From: Pseudomonadota bacterium
GTDB taxonomy: Bacteria; Pseudomonadota; Gammaproteobacteria; Burkholderiales; Burkholderiaceae_C
Direction: 5' to 3'
Assembly (NCBI GenBank): GCA_023418355.1
Contig: JAEZZU010000036.1
Coordinates: 1 to 11,856, forward strand
DNA: 11,856 nucleotides
In this document: in pieces, positions 1 to 7,630 of the stretch
Layout of the letters: each line of letters begins with the position of its first letter
How positions within the stretch are numbered: the stretch's first letter is position 1
Notes under the pieces: model-generated
Database searches by the model: none
The model's input: only the letters and a program-made list of their open reading frames with translations
Told to the model about the DNA's origin: nothing
Position numbers and translations under genes: made by a program

Positions 1-50
1 GGCCTCATTGTAGAATCTGGCGGTTTTGCGGACATAACCAGACCCACAAT

Positions 51-674
51 ATGAAGTTGCTCGCCTCTTTGATGACGGCTGCCGCGCTGGCAGCACCCGT
101 TTTCCCGGCAATTGCTGCGGGTGAAACTCCCGCCAAGGTTGACCTCGTTCAGGGACAAGCCAGCTATGAGGCTGTCTGCGCAGCATGTCACGGAGTGGAT
201 GGCAATTCGCAGATTGTCGTCAATCCTAAATTGGCACAACAACACCCAGAGTATTTGCTCAAGCAATTGCACGACTTCAAGGACGACAAGCGTGCGGACC
301 CTGTGATGAAGGGCTTTGCGATGATGTTGTCCGAAGAGGAAATGCACAACATCACCGGCTGGCTGGCTCAGCAAAAGGCACAGCCTGGTTATGCCACGGA
401 CAAGGATCTGGTGCAGCTGGGCGAGCGCATCTACCGTGGTGGTATTCCAGACCGCAAGATTGCCGCCTGCGCCAGCTGCCACAGCCCCAACGGTGCGGGC
501 ATGCCTGCCCAGTACCCCCGTCTGGCGGGCCAGCATGCCGACTACACCGTCAAGCAGCTGAACACTTTCCGCGATGGTGGTCGTGCCAACAGCGTACAGA
601 TGCGTGATGTGGCTGCCAAGATGACCGATCGCGAGATCAAGGCCGTCTCTGACTACATCGCAGGCTTGCGCTAA
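51..674 (+). CDS. Di-haem cytochrome c4 (periplasmic electron carrier)
   Basis: A 207-residue secreted cytochrome c4. Residues 1-23 form a Sec signal peptide with a probable cut after AIAA. Two cytochrome c domains follow, each with a CXXCH haem site: CAACH at 43-47 and CASCH at 140-144. From remembered alignment with Pseudomonas stutzeri c4, the distal ligands are Met86 (in MKGF) and Met184 (in MRDVAAK). The family passes electrons from the bc1 complex to terminal oxidases. Length and duplicated architecture are normal for c4. The start is the first ATG and leads straight into the signal peptide, but no strong ribosome binding site precedes it. A TAGAAT at 11-16 could be a -10 box whose -35 lies outside the window. 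The gene has its own terminator at 731-764. Its haem is presumably attached by the downstream ResB/CcsA pair. Confidence 0.95.
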   Translation: MKLLASLMTAAALAAPVFPAIAAGETPAKVDLVQGQASYEAVCAACHGVDGNSQIVVNPKLAQQHPEYLLKQLHDFKDDKRADPVMKGFAMMLSEEEMHNITGWLAQQKAQPGYATDKDLVQLGERIYRGGIPDRKIAACASCHSPNGAGMPAQYPRLAGQHADYTVKQLNTFRDGGRANSVQMRDVAAKMTDREIKAVSDYIAGLR

Positions 675-730
675 ATCAAGCGGATGGCTTGTTAAACGGG
701 AACTTGCCGCACACAACGACTCACATTCAG

Positions 731-764
731 GGCGGGACCATCGTGTACGATGGCCCCGCCTTTT
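731..764 (+). terminator. Rho-independent terminator of the cytochrome c4 gene
   Basis: Stem 731-742 pairs with 749-760 (12 bp, one A-C mismatch at 737/754). An extra G-C pair at 743/748 closes a four-base loop. TTTT follows at 761-764. It lies 57 bases after the cytochrome stop. An in-frame ATG for the next gene at 750 falls inside this hairpin, which argues against that start. Confidence 0.75.
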
Positions 765-791
765 GCTATCCGGGTTCTGGTGTTTTCTTCC

Positions 792-2966
792 ATGTCTGAT
801 TCTTCTACTGGCCAGCCTGCCCAGCACGACCGCGCACAGCATGTGCGTGCAGTCATGGAGCTGCTGGCATCCATGCGCTTTGCGATTGCCTTGCTCACTG
901 TCATCTGTATCGCTTCGGTGATCGGCACAGTGCTCAAGCAGCATGAACCTGCAGCCAACTACGTCAACCAGTTTGGCCCCTTCTGGGCAGAGCTGTTTCT
1001 GGCGCTCAAGCTCAATGCTGTCTACAGCGCCTGGTGGTTTCTGCTGATCCTGGCGTTTCTGGTGGTCAGCACCAGCCTGTGCCTGCTGCGCCATACGCCC
1101 AAGTACCTGACGGATCTGCGCAACTACAAGGAAAACATCCGCGTACAAAGCCTGCAGGCCTTTCACCACAAGGCGCAGGCGGAACTGAACGAAGCACCAG
1201 AGGCGGCCGCACACCGCATGGGCGGCGTGCTGGCGCGCAGTGGCTGGAAGGTCAAGCTGCAGGAGCGTGCGCTGCCCGAAGGCAAGGGCTACATGCTCGC
1301 GGCCAAGGCAGGTTCGGCCAACAAGCTCGGCTATATCGCGGCGCACACTGCCATTGTGCTGATCTGTATTGGTGGCCTGCTCGATGGCGACATGGTCGTG
1401 CGTGCCCAGATGTGGTTTGGCGGCAAGACGCCCTACACCGGTGCAGGACGCATTTCGGACGTGCCCGAGCAGCACCGCCTGTCCCTGCGCAACCCCACCT
1501 TCCGCGGCAATCTGATGGTGGCAGAAGGCACACAGGCCGATACCGCCATCCTGAGTCAGTCCGATGGCGTGCTGCTGCAGCCTTTGCCTTTCTCCGTGGA
1601 GCTCAAGAAGTTCATCGTTGAGTACTATGACACTGGCATGCCCAAGCTGTTTGCCAGCGACGTGATCATTCACGACCACGAAACCGGCGAGCAGGTGGAG
1701 CAGCGCATTGAGGTCAACCATCCCGCCAGCTACAAGGGCATGGAGATCTACCAGTCCAGCTTTGACGATGGCGGCTCGCGCGTGAAGCTGCAGGCCGTGC
1801 CGTTTACGCTGGGTGGCGAGGGCTTTGAGGTGGATGGCCATATCGGCACCAGCACCCAGCTGCTGCGTGCAGGATCGAACAAGCCAGAAGACGCGCTGAC
1901 GCTGGAATTTACCGAGCTGCGCACCATCAACGTGGAGAACTTTGGCGCACAGAAAAAAGCCGGCGATACGGCCGTTGACGTGCGCAAGGTGGACCTGCGC
2001 AACTCCATCGAGTCGCGCCTGGGTGGTGGGCACAAGACCACGACCGGCAAGGATCTGCGCAACATCGGCCCCAGCATTGGCTACAAGCTGCGTGACGCTT
2101 CAGGGCAGGCACGTGAATACCAGAACTACATGAGCCCCGTGGACTTTGGCGATGGTGGCGCCGTCTTCCTGCTGGGTGTGCGCGAGACACCGGCAGAGGC
2201 TTTCCGCTACCTGCGTCTGCCTGCCGACGAGCAGGGCAGCATGCAGGGTTTCATGCGCCTGCGCGCAGCGTTGATGGACCCTGCCATGCGTGAAGAAGCC
2301 GTGCGCCGCTATGCCAAGCAGGCCGTGCCGGAAGACCGCGAAGACCTGCGCGATGCGCTGGCCCAGTCGGCCTTGCGTGTGGCGAATCTGTTTGCTGGCA
2401 CCACGCTGGCCGCCACCGGCGGCAAGCCCGATGGTGGCCTGCAGGCCGTGGCGCAGTTCCTGGAAGCCAATGTGCCCGAAGCCGAGCGTGAACGCGCCAG
2501 CGAAGTGCTGCTGCGCATTCTCAATGGCGTGCTGTTTGACCTGGCGCAGCTCAGCCGCGAAAAAGCTGGTATGCCTGCCATGGAGCCCGGCCCACAGACC
2601 CTGGCCTTCATGACGCAGGCTGTCTTTGCGCTCAGCGATGCGCAGTTCTATCCCGCACCCATGGCCTTCATGCTCGACGACTTCACCCAGGTACAGGCCA
2701 GCGTGTTCCAGGTGGCACGTGCACCGGGCAAGAATATCGTCTACCTGGGCTGTCTGTTCCTGATTCTTGGCGTGTTTGCCATGCTGTATGTACGTGACCG
2801 CCGCCTGTGGATCTGGGTGGCTCCGCAAGGGCAGGGCAGTCATGCGACCATGGCCTTGTCCAGCAACCGCAAGATCATGGATACGGACCGCGAATTTGAC
2901 AATCTGGCTAGTAAATTGCTAGCAGCATCTGCTGATCAGCAAACCCCGACGGAGCATTCTGTATGA
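792..2966 (+). CDS. resB: ResB/CcsB: System II cytochrome c biogenesis membrane subunit
   Basis: A 724-residue ResB-family protein, the partner of CcsA in the haem export and cytochrome c ligation complex of the inner membrane. Three membrane segments lie near the N-terminus (about 28-48, 80-100 and 180-198). A large periplasmic domain follows, then a last membrane segment at 648-667 ending in the family-like RRLWIWV (670-676). The conserved-looking VNHPASYKGMEIYQ segment is at 308-321. His185 inside the third membrane segment is a candidate transmembrane haem ligand. I chose ATG 792 (MSDSSTGQ). The in-frame ATG at 750 sits in the upstream terminator hairpin and would add 14 residues. No clear ribosome binding site is visible before 792, so the start is less certain than the gene. 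The stop overlaps the ccsA start (ATGA). Confidence 0.93.
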   Translation: MSDSSTGQPAQHDRAQHVRAVMELLASMRFAIALLTVICIASVIGTVLKQHEPAANYVNQFGPFWAELFLALKLNAVYSAWWFLLILAFLVVSTSLCLLRHTPKYLTDLRNYKENIRVQSLQAFHHKAQAELNEAPEAAAHRMGGVLARSGWKVKLQERALPEGKGYMLAAKAGSANKLGYIAAHTAIVLICIGGLLDGDMVVRAQMWFGGKTPYTGAGRISDVPEQHRLSLRNPTFRGNLMVAEGTQADTAILSQSDGVLLQPLPFSVELKKFIVEYYDTGMPKLFASDVIIHDHETGEQVEQRIEVNHPASYKGMEIYQSSFDDGGSRVKLQAVPFTLGGEGFEVDGHIGTSTQLLRAGSNKPEDALTLEFTELRTINVENFGAQKKAGDTAVDVRKVDLRNSIESRLGGGHKTTTGKDLRNIGPSIGYKLRDASGQAREYQNYMSPVDFGDGGAVFLLGVRETPAEAFRYLRLPADEQGSMQGFMRLRAALMDPAMREEAVRRYAKQAVPEDREDLRDALAQSALRVANLFAGTTLAATGGKPDGGLQAVAQFLEANVPEAERERASEVLLRILNGVLFDLAQLSREKAGMPAMEPGPQTLAFMTQAVFALSDAQFYPAPMAFMLDDFTQVQASVFQVARAPGKNIVYLGCLFLILGVFAMLYVRDRRLWIWVAPQGQGSHATMALSSNRKIMDTDREFDNLASKLLAASADQQTPTEHSV
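2907..2940. repeat. Cluster of small inverted repeats in the 3' end of resB
   Basis: Three inverted repeats lie side by side: GCTAG/CTAGC at 2907-2911 and 2919-2923, AGCAG/CTGCT at 2921-2925 and 2929-2933, and the perfect palindrome GCTGATCAGC at 2931-2940. They code for the poorly conserved tail of ResB, just before the ccsA ribosome binding site (GGAG, 2951-2954). They may fold in the mRNA and tune ccsA translation, or be remains of a GCTAGC-type intergenic repeat. The pairing is seen directly; function is inferred. Confidence 0.35.
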
Positions 2967-4300
2967 GTAGTGCAACTACTTCCACCATCACCTTGAATGA
3001 AGGCTTTCTGGCACGCCGCAACTGGCTGGACTGGCTGTTTGCTGTGCTGGTGATTGTTGGCGGTGGTTTTGCCTTCCAGCAATATGGCCACGCCATGGAC
3101 GGCTATGAAAAAGCCATCCTGCTGGGCACCGTGCCCTGTGCCATCTGGCTGGGCTGGTTCTGGCAGCCCCTGCAAAAGCTGATGCTGGCCGTGGCCGGTC
3201 TTTCGCTGCTGGCCATCTGGCTCTACCACGGGCCAGACGGCGTGGCGCAGATTGACCGCTCGGAGACGGTGTTTGGCCTCAAGTACTTTCTGTCCAGCCA
3301 GTCCGCCATTCTGTGGATGAGCATGCTGTGCTTCATGGCTACGGCGTTTTACTGGGTGGGGTTGTTTGCCAAGGGCGAGCGTGACACCTTCAGCAAGATC
3401 GGTTCGCGCATCGTCTGGGTGGCGGTGACGCTGGCGCTGGTAGGCACCATGGTGCGCTGGTATGAGAGCTATCTGCTGGGGCCAGACATTGGCCACATTC
3501 CCGTGAGCAATCTGTACGAGGTGTTTGTGATGTTCATCTGGATGACATCGCTCTTCTACCTCTACTACGAAGCGCAGTACAAGACCCGCGCTCTGGGTGG
3601 CTTTGTGATGCTGGTGGTCAGCGCCGCCGTGGGCTTTTTGCTGTGGTACACCGTGGTACGTGAGGCGCATGAAATCCAGCCATTGGTGCCTGCGCTGCAA
3701 AGCTGGTGGATGAAGCTGCACGTGCCAGCGAACTTCATCGGCTACGGCACTTTTGCGCTGGCGGCCATGGTGGCCTTTGCCTACCTGATCAAGCAGCAGG
3801 CCCAGGAGACCCGCTGGTACAAGCTGGCACCCCTGTGGGTGCTGGGTGTGGCCCTGTGCTTTGAGCCGCTGGCTTTCCGCCAGAGCCAGGAAACGGGTGG
3901 CAGCTACTGGCTGGTGTACTTTGGCATTTCTGCGCTGATCGTGGCGGGCATTTTGGCCGCGCGCAAGCAGATTGCCTCGCGCATGCCTTCGTTTGAAGTG
4001 CTGGATGACGTGATGTACAAGGCCATTGCCGTGGGCTTTGCCTTCTTCACCATTGCCACCGTGCTCGGCGCGCTGTGGGCAGCAGAAGCCTGGGGTGGCT
4101 ACTGGAGCTGGGACCCCAAGGAAACCTGGGCACTGATCGTCTGGCTGAACTACGCAGCCTGGCTGCACATGCGCCTGATGAAGGGCCTGCGCGGCACGGT
4201 ATCGGCCTGGTGGGCGCTGGTGGGGCTGGCCATCACCACCTTTGCCTTCCTGGGCGTGAACATGTTCCTGTCAGGCCTGCACAGCTATGGTGAGCTGTAA
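2963..4300 (+). CDS. ccsA: CcsA/ResC: System II haem-handling cytochrome c synthase subunit
   Basis: A 445-residue polytopic inner membrane protein that presents haem on the periplasmic face for attachment to apocytochromes, together with ResB. The signature tryptophan-rich WWD segment is at 377-389 (WGGYWSWDPKETW). By the known scheme from Helicobacter CcsBA, His253 (in KLHVPANF) and His440 (in GLHSYG) would be the periplasmic haem ligands flanking WWD, and His402 (WLHMRL) a transmembrane ligand. Hydrophobic segments cover most of the chain, including an N-terminal set (about 24-40, 53-87 and 115-135) before the core. The start overlaps the resB stop by four bases and has GGAG at 2951-2954, eight bases upstream, so translation is probably coupled to resB. 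The name ccsB is used for the same family by some annotators. Confidence 0.95.
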   Translation: MSSATTSTITLNEGFLARRNWLDWLFAVLVIVGGGFAFQQYGHAMDGYEKAILLGTVPCAIWLGWFWQPLQKLMLAVAGLSLLAIWLYHGPDGVAQIDRSETVFGLKYFLSSQSAILWMSMLCFMATAFYWVGLFAKGERDTFSKIGSRIVWVAVTLALVGTMVRWYESYLLGPDIGHIPVSNLYEVFVMFIWMTSLFYLYYEAQYKTRALGGFVMLVVSAAVGFLLWYTVVREAHEIQPLVPALQSWWMKLHVPANFIGYGTFALAAMVAFAYLIKQQAQETRWYKLAPLWVLGVALCFEPLAFRQSQETGGSYWLVYFGISALIVAGILAARKQIASRMPSFEVLDDVMYKAIAVGFAFFTIATVLGALWAAEAWGGYWSWDPKETWALIVWLNYAAWLHMRLMKGLRGTVSAWWALVGLAITTFAFLGVNMFLSGLHSYGEL

Positions 4301-4323
4301 GCCCTGCGCAGCAGCGTAGGCGC

Positions 4324-4358
4324 AAAAAAAGGAGCATCGCAGTGATGCTCCTTTTTTT
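4324..4358. terminator. Bidirectional rho-independent terminator
   Basis: A perfect 8-bp GC-containing stem (4331-4338 with 4344-4351, loop GCAGT) is flanked by seven A (4324-4330) and seven T (4352-4358). The T-run works for ccsA on the + strand and the A-run gives the T-run for the convergent small gene on the minus strand. It begins 24 bases after the ccsA stop and ends 20 bases before the small gene's stop. Confidence 0.93.
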
Positions 4359-4378
4359 ATGTGCGACTGGGCCGCCGC

Positions 4379-4573
4379 TTACCGGCGATCGCCCAGTGCA
4401 CGCTGGATCTTCTGGTCGGTCTTGTACTGGCTCAGCGCATAGACGGCCCAGATGGCGGCAGGCACCCAGCCAATCAGCGTGATCTGCAGAATCAGGCACA
4501 GCAGCCCGGCAAAGGGGCGACCAATGGTGAAAAACACGGAAAACGGCAGGAGCAGAGCAAGCAGTAGGCGCAT
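4379..4573 (-). CDS. Small Pmp3/YqaE-family (UPF0057) membrane peptide
   Basis: A 64-residue hydrophobic peptide with two membrane segments, about residues 2-17 (MRLLLALLLPFSVFFT) and 21-47, followed by a charged tail (YKTDQKIQRALGDRR). The order hydrophobic N-terminus, short Gly-containing turn, ITLIGWVPAAIWAVYAL matches the Pmp3/YqaE family of small stress-linked membrane proteins. The tail is somewhat longer than the usual 52-60 residue members. The start is ATG at 4573; a longer in-frame reading exists upstream, but family homology begins exactly at MRLLLA. No strong ribosome binding site is seen. It is a single gene, convergent with ccsA and sharing its terminator, and divergent from the PEBP-like gene. 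Its precise role is unknown. Confidence 0.8.
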   Translation of the reverse strand: MRLLLALLLPFSVFFTIGRPFAGLLCLILQITLIGWVPAAIWAVYALSQYKTDQKIQRALGDRR

Positions 4574-4685
4574 GGCAATAGAGGCAAAAGGGTTCAGACA
4601 ATCCGCATGCGTGCCACCGTGCGCGGGTGGGGCATGAGCATGCAGGCAAGTATCGCCGCTGCGGCCGTTTTGTGCAGACCATGGC

Positions 4686-4713
4686 TTGCATGGACCGGGC
4701 AGCAGGGCATACT
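4686..4713 (+). promoter_or_regulatory. Possible sigma-70 promoter of the PEBP-like gene
   Basis: TTGCAT (4686-4691) and CATACT (4708-4713) are separated by 16 bases, with three and four of six consensus matches. The predicted transcript start is near 4720, about 35 bases before the ATG. The match is weak. The rest of the 181-base divergent gap (4574-4754) shows only a small GCATG-AG-CATGC palindrome at 4632-4643. Confidence 0.3.
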
Positions 4714-4754
4714 TTGCGGGTCTGATGATTGATGTGACAAGGAGCCAGCAAGAC

Positions 4755-5255
4755 ATGAGCAGCTTTCAACTAACCAGCCCCGACATTCCCGCCAACGGCA
4801 GCATCGCCCCTGTGTTCGAGTCCGACATGTTCGGCTGCGGAGGCGCCAACCAGTCGCCCGTGCTGCAGTGGAGTGGTGCGCCCGAAGGCATCAAAAGCTT
4901 TGCCGTGACCGTGTACGACCCCGATGCACCCACGGGCTCGGGCTGGTGGCACTGGATGGTGATCAACATCCCCGCCAGCGTGACCGAACTCAAGGCCAAT
5001 GCTGGCGACAAGAGCGGTGCTAACCTGCCCGCTGGTGCGCGCCAGATGCGCAATGACTATGGCATCTACGCCTGGGGCGGCATGTGCCCGCCACCCGGTG
5101 ACAAGCCCCATCGCTACATCTTCACCGTGCATGCGCTGTCGGTGGACAAGCTCGACATTCCGGAAGATGCGACCACCGCAGTGGGCGGCTTCATGATCAA
5201 CGCCAACACCCTTGCCAAGGCATCGTTCACCTCGACTTACGCACGCGCAGCGTAA
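4755..5255 (+). CDS. YbhB/YbcL family PEBP-like (Raf kinase inhibitor-like) protein
   Basis: A 166-residue cytoplasmic protein of the phosphatidylethanolamine-binding protein family, bacterial YbhB/YbcL branch. The first conserved region is DPDAP (55-59) with GWWHW (63-67), including His66. The second is GMCPPPGDKPHRY (109-121) leading into IFTVHAL. These form the family's anion-binding pocket. There is no signal peptide, and the length is normal. I chose ATG 4755 because AAGGAG lies at 4739-4744, ten bases upstream, and the protein begins with the typical SFQLTSPDI; an upstream ATG at 4686 would add 23 atypical residues. The physiological ligand of bacterial members is not settled. It is a stand-alone gene between divergent and convergent neighbours, ended by the long hairpin at 5274-5359. 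Confidence 0.93.
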   Translation: MSSFQLTSPDIPANGSIAPVFESDMFGCGGANQSPVLQWSGAPEGIKSFAVTVYDPDAPTGSGWWHWMVINIPASVTELKANAGDKSGANLPAGARQMRNDYGIYAWGGMCPPPGDKPHRYIFTVHALSVDKLDIPEDATTAVGGFMINANTLAKASFTSTYARAA

Positions 5256-5273
5256 AGATCTTTTCAAAAACAG

Positions 5274-5359
5274 AAGCGGCTAGCGCTGAACTTGCAAGGA
5301 TTTCAGATAGTTTTGTATCTGAAATCCAGCAAATTCAAGCGCTAGCCGCTTTGTTTTTT
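5274..5359. terminator. Long imperfect inverted repeat acting as a bidirectional terminator
   Basis: Arms 5274-5309 and 5316-5351 (about 35 bp each) pair with only a few mismatches and two single-base bulges around the six-base loop GTTTTG. The outer AAGCGGCTAGCGCT and inner GGATTTCAGATA blocks are perfect. Six T follow at 5354-5359 for the PEBP-like gene. On the other strand, A-rich sequence at 5261-5275 gives T-runs for the convergent ATPase gene. The arms are much longer than needed for termination. I recall similar GCTAGCGCT hairpins in many Comamonadaceae intergenic regions, but cannot check this here. Confidence 0.85.
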
Positions 5360-5377
5360 AGAGCGTGTTGATCGCTT

Positions 5378-6142
5378 TTAGTGCGTGTTCATACCCAGAA
5401 ACTGCCGCAGTTCCGGTGTCTTGGGATTGCCAAACAGCGCTTCCGGTGGCCCCATCTCATGCACCTTGCCCTGGTGCATGAAGACCACCTGGTCGCTCAC
5501 CTTGCGTGCAAAGTTCATTTCATGCGTGACCATGACCAGCGTCATGCCCTGTTCGGCCAGACTTTCCACCACGCTGAGCACCTCGCCGACGAGTTCGGGG
5601 TCCAGCGCCGAGGTCACTTCATCACACAGCAGAATTTCCGGGTCCATGGCCAGCGCACGCGCAATGGCCACGCGCTGCTGCTGCCCGCCCGAGAGCTGGT
5701 CGGGCATGGCGTCAAACTTTTCGGCCAGACCCACGCGGGCCAGCAGGCGCTCGGCATTGTTGCGTGCCACGTCCTTGGGCTGATCCATGACCAGCGTGGG
5801 TGCCAGCATCACATTGCGGCCGACCGACAGGTGCGGGAACAGGTTGAAGCTCTGGAAGATCATGCCCACGTTCTTGCGCAGCTCGCGCATGGCCTGCGGG
5901 TTGTCGGCCTGCAGCGGCTGGCCGTGCACGGTGAGCTGGCCTTCCTGAAAGACTTCCAGCCCGTTGATGCAGCGCAGCAGCGTGCTCTTGCCGGAGCCAC
6001 TCTTGCCGATGATGGAGACCACCTCGCCGCGCTGGATCTGCAGGTCCACGCCCTTGAGCACTTCATTGCTGCCGTAGCGTTTGCGCAGACCACGGATATC
6101 GACCAGTGGCAGGATGGGGAGAGAGGAAACAGGTGCAGTCAT
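5378..6142 (-). CDS. Polar amino acid ABC importer, ATP-binding subunit
   Basis: A 254-residue ABC ATPase of the GlnQ/HisP type that powers amino acid import. Walker A is GKSGSGKST (46-54), with Lys47 where many members have Pro. Other motifs are Q-loop Gln97 (FQSFNLFPH), signature LSGGQQQR (150-157), Walker B ILLCDE (170-175), D-loop SALD (178-181) and H-loop His207 (VTHEM). All are intact. The start is taken at ATG 6142, 11 bases after the upstream permease stop, which gives a normal length; a start at 6217 would overlap that permease by 64 bases. It is the last gene of the four-gene minus-strand operon and ends before the hairpin at 5274-5359. The two permeases and the binding protein upstream complete the transporter. 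Confidence 0.95.
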   Translation of the reverse strand: MTAPVSSLPILPLVDIRGLRKRYGSNEVLKGVDLQIQRGEVVSIIGKSGSGKSTLLRCINGLEVFQEGQLTVHGQPLQADNPQAMRELRKNVGMIFQSFNLFPHLSVGRNVMLAPTLVMDQPKDVARNNAERLLARVGLAEKFDAMPDQLSGGQQQRVAIARALAMDPEILLCDEVTSALDPELVGEVLSVVESLAEQGMTLVMVTHEMNFARKVSDQVVFMHQGKVHEMGPPEALFGNPKTPELRQFLGMNTH

Positions 6143-6153
6143 AGGTCTCAGAT

Positions 6154-6807
6154 TCAGGAACGTTGGGGGCGCAGGCGGCGTTCGAGTCGCTGGCTCCACA
6201 GCGACAGCGGAAAGCACAGGGCAAAGTACAGACCGGCGACACAGCCGTAGACCAGGAAAGGCTCAAAGGTGGCGTTGGCAATCAGCTGGCCGGCCTTGGT
6301 GATCTCGATAAAGCCAATCACGCTGGTCAGGGCTGTGCCCTTGATGATCTGCACCACAAAGCCTGCGGTGGGTGCAATGCCCAGGCGCATGGCCTGCGGC
6401 AGGATGACGTGGCGCAGCTGTTCGGTAAAGCTCATGGCCAGGCTGGCCGAGGCTTCCCACTGGCCCTTGGGCACGGCTTCCACGCAGCCGCGCCAGATGT
6501 CGCTGAGATAGGCAGCGGAGTACAGCGACATGCACACGCTGGCAGCCAGCAGGGGCGAGGTGTCAATGCCGATCAGCGCCAGGCCGAAGTAGGTCAGAAA
6601 GATCTGCATCAGCAGCGGCGTGCCCTGAAAGATCTGCACATACAGGCTCACGCAGCGCTGTGCGCCGGGCAGCTTGGACAGGCGCAGCACCAGCAGGCCC
6701 AGCCCCAGCAGTGCGCCACAGACAAAGGCGATGACGGACAGGGCTACCGTCCAGCGCAGGGCCAGCAGCAGTTGGTAGGCAATGTCCCAGAAGGTGAATT
6801 CAACCAT
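6154..6807 (-). CDS. Polar amino acid ABC importer, permease subunit (second)
   Basis: A 217-residue inner membrane permease of the HisMQ/GlnP type. The EAA loop that docks on the ATPase is at 110-139 (EAVPKGQWEASAS ... HVILPQA), followed by an invariant-like Gly143. Hydrophobic segments lie at about 12-42, 58-80, 86-104, 146-166 and 183-204. The FQGTPLLMQ segment (60-68) is typical of the family. ATG 6807 is preceded by GGAGAG about 6-11 bases upstream and lies 14 bases after the stop of the other permease; an earlier start at 6864 would overlap that gene. It probably forms a heterodimer with the permease encoded just upstream. Confidence 0.94.
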   Translation of the reverse strand: MVEFTFWDIAYQLLLALRWTVALSVIAFVCGALLGLGLLVLRLSKLPGAQRCVSLYVQIFQGTPLLMQIFLTYFGLALIGIDTSPLLAASVCMSLYSAAYLSDIWRGCVEAVPKGQWEASASLAMSFTEQLRHVILPQAMRLGIAPTAGFVVQIIKGTALTSVIGFIEITKAGQLIANATFEPFLVYGCVAGLYFALCFPLSLWSQRLERRLRPQRS

Positions 6808-6821
6808 GGTCTCTCTCCGGG

Positions 6822-7487
6822 TCAGGCACGGCGGCGGCCAAAGATAAAGCGGGGGCCGATCCACACCAGCAGCTGGCGCAGCAGCACGGCCAGCATCAGG
6901 TAGATCAGCGTCACGACGATGTAGCTCTCAAAGCTGCGGAAGGTGCGGCTGGAGATCAGATTGGCGGCGTAGGAAATCTCTTCGGTCGAGATCTGGCTGC
7001 ACACAGCAGAGCCCAGCATCACGATGATCATCTGGCCGGTCAGCGCAGGCCAGACACGGCCCAGCGAAGGGGGCAGAACCACGCGGGTAAAGGTCTGCCA
7101 GCGGTTCAGGGCCAGGCTCATGGCGGCTTCGAGCTGGCCGCGTGGCGTGGCTTCAATGCCGGCGCGGATCTGCTCGCAGGCATAGGCGCCGAGGTTCAGC
7201 GTCATGGCCAGAATGCTGGCGGTCTCCGGCGACAGGCGCACACCCATGGTGGGCAGGCCGAAGAACAGGAAAAACAGCTGGATGATGAAGGGGGTGTTGC
7301 GAAACACCTCCACATAGGTCGCGACCAGCGTGCGCACTGCAAGCCCGGAGTGCAGGCGTGCCCAGGCGCAGGCAATGCCTAGCAGCACGCCCATGGGCAG
7401 AGCGAAGGCGGTCAGAACAATGGTGAGCAGCAGCCCTTTGAGCAGCATTGGCCAGTTGGCCAGCACTGGTAAGAAATCCATGATCAT
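6822..7487 (-). CDS. Polar amino acid ABC importer, permease subunit (first)
   Basis: A 221-residue inner membrane permease, paralogous to the next one. The EAA loop is at 112-141 (EATPRGQLEAAMS ... VVLPPSL), and the family segment FRNTPFIIQ at 62-70 precedes FFLFFGLP. Hydrophobic segments lie near 14-42, 55-80, 90-108, 148-165 and 188-210. I chose ATG 7487 because AAGAG lies six bases upstream; ATG 7481 and a TTG at 7502 are alternatives that change little. It is separated from the binding-protein gene by 143 bases that contain several small hairpins, and followed at 14 bases by the second permease. Confidence 0.93.
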   Translation of the reverse strand: MIMDFLPVLANWPMLLKGLLLTIVLTAFALPMGVLLGIACAWARLHSGLAVRTLVATYVEVFRNTPFIIQLFFLFFGLPTMGVRLSPETASILAMTLNLGAYACEQIRAGIEATPRGQLEAAMSLALNRWQTFTRVVLPPSLGRVWPALTGQMIIVMLGSAVCSQISTEEISYAANLISSRTFRSFESYIVVTLIYLMLAVLLRQLLVWIGPRFIFGRRRA

Positions 7488-7523
7488 GGGCAACTCTTGC
7501 AAAAACAGAATCCGGAAAACGGT

Positions 7524-7615
7524 GTGGGCCTTGCACCCACTGGTGCACAGGTCAAAGTGGCCTGTGCATCCAAGCTCGCTGGTGTGTCACCCCTGATGCG
7601 GCAGCGTATTCAGGG
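7524..7615 (-). promoter_or_regulatory. Row of small hairpins between binding-protein and permease genes
   Basis: Three inverted repeats lie in the 143-base spacer: CCCTGA/TCAGGG (7591-7596 with 7610-7615), GCACAGG/CCTGTGC (7545-7551 with 7561-7567, loop of nine) and GTGGG/CCCAC (7524-7528 with 7536-7540). The T-run on the minus strand (TTTTT at 7501-7505) comes 18 bases after the last stem, too far for a standard terminator. In ABC importers such spacers often hold RNA structures that stabilise or partly end the transcript, so that the binding protein is made in excess; that role is inferred here. Confidence 0.45.
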
Positions 7616-7630
7616 GGCACAGGGCAGCGA

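Noticed and set aside
692..958. An 88-codon minus-strand frame over the start of resB
   Set aside because: It runs through the cytochrome c4 terminator and the first membrane segment of resB and has no recognisable features.
2936..4168. A 410-codon open frame antisense to ccsA
   Set aside because: It lies fully opposite a strongly supported ccsA, has a His/Gln-rich low-similarity composition typical of antisense frames in GC-rich DNA, and no recognisable domain.
5381..6903. Long + strand frames opposite the ATPase and permease genes (5381-6250 and 6163-6903)
   Set aside because: They mirror the real minus-strand ABC genes and show no domain features.
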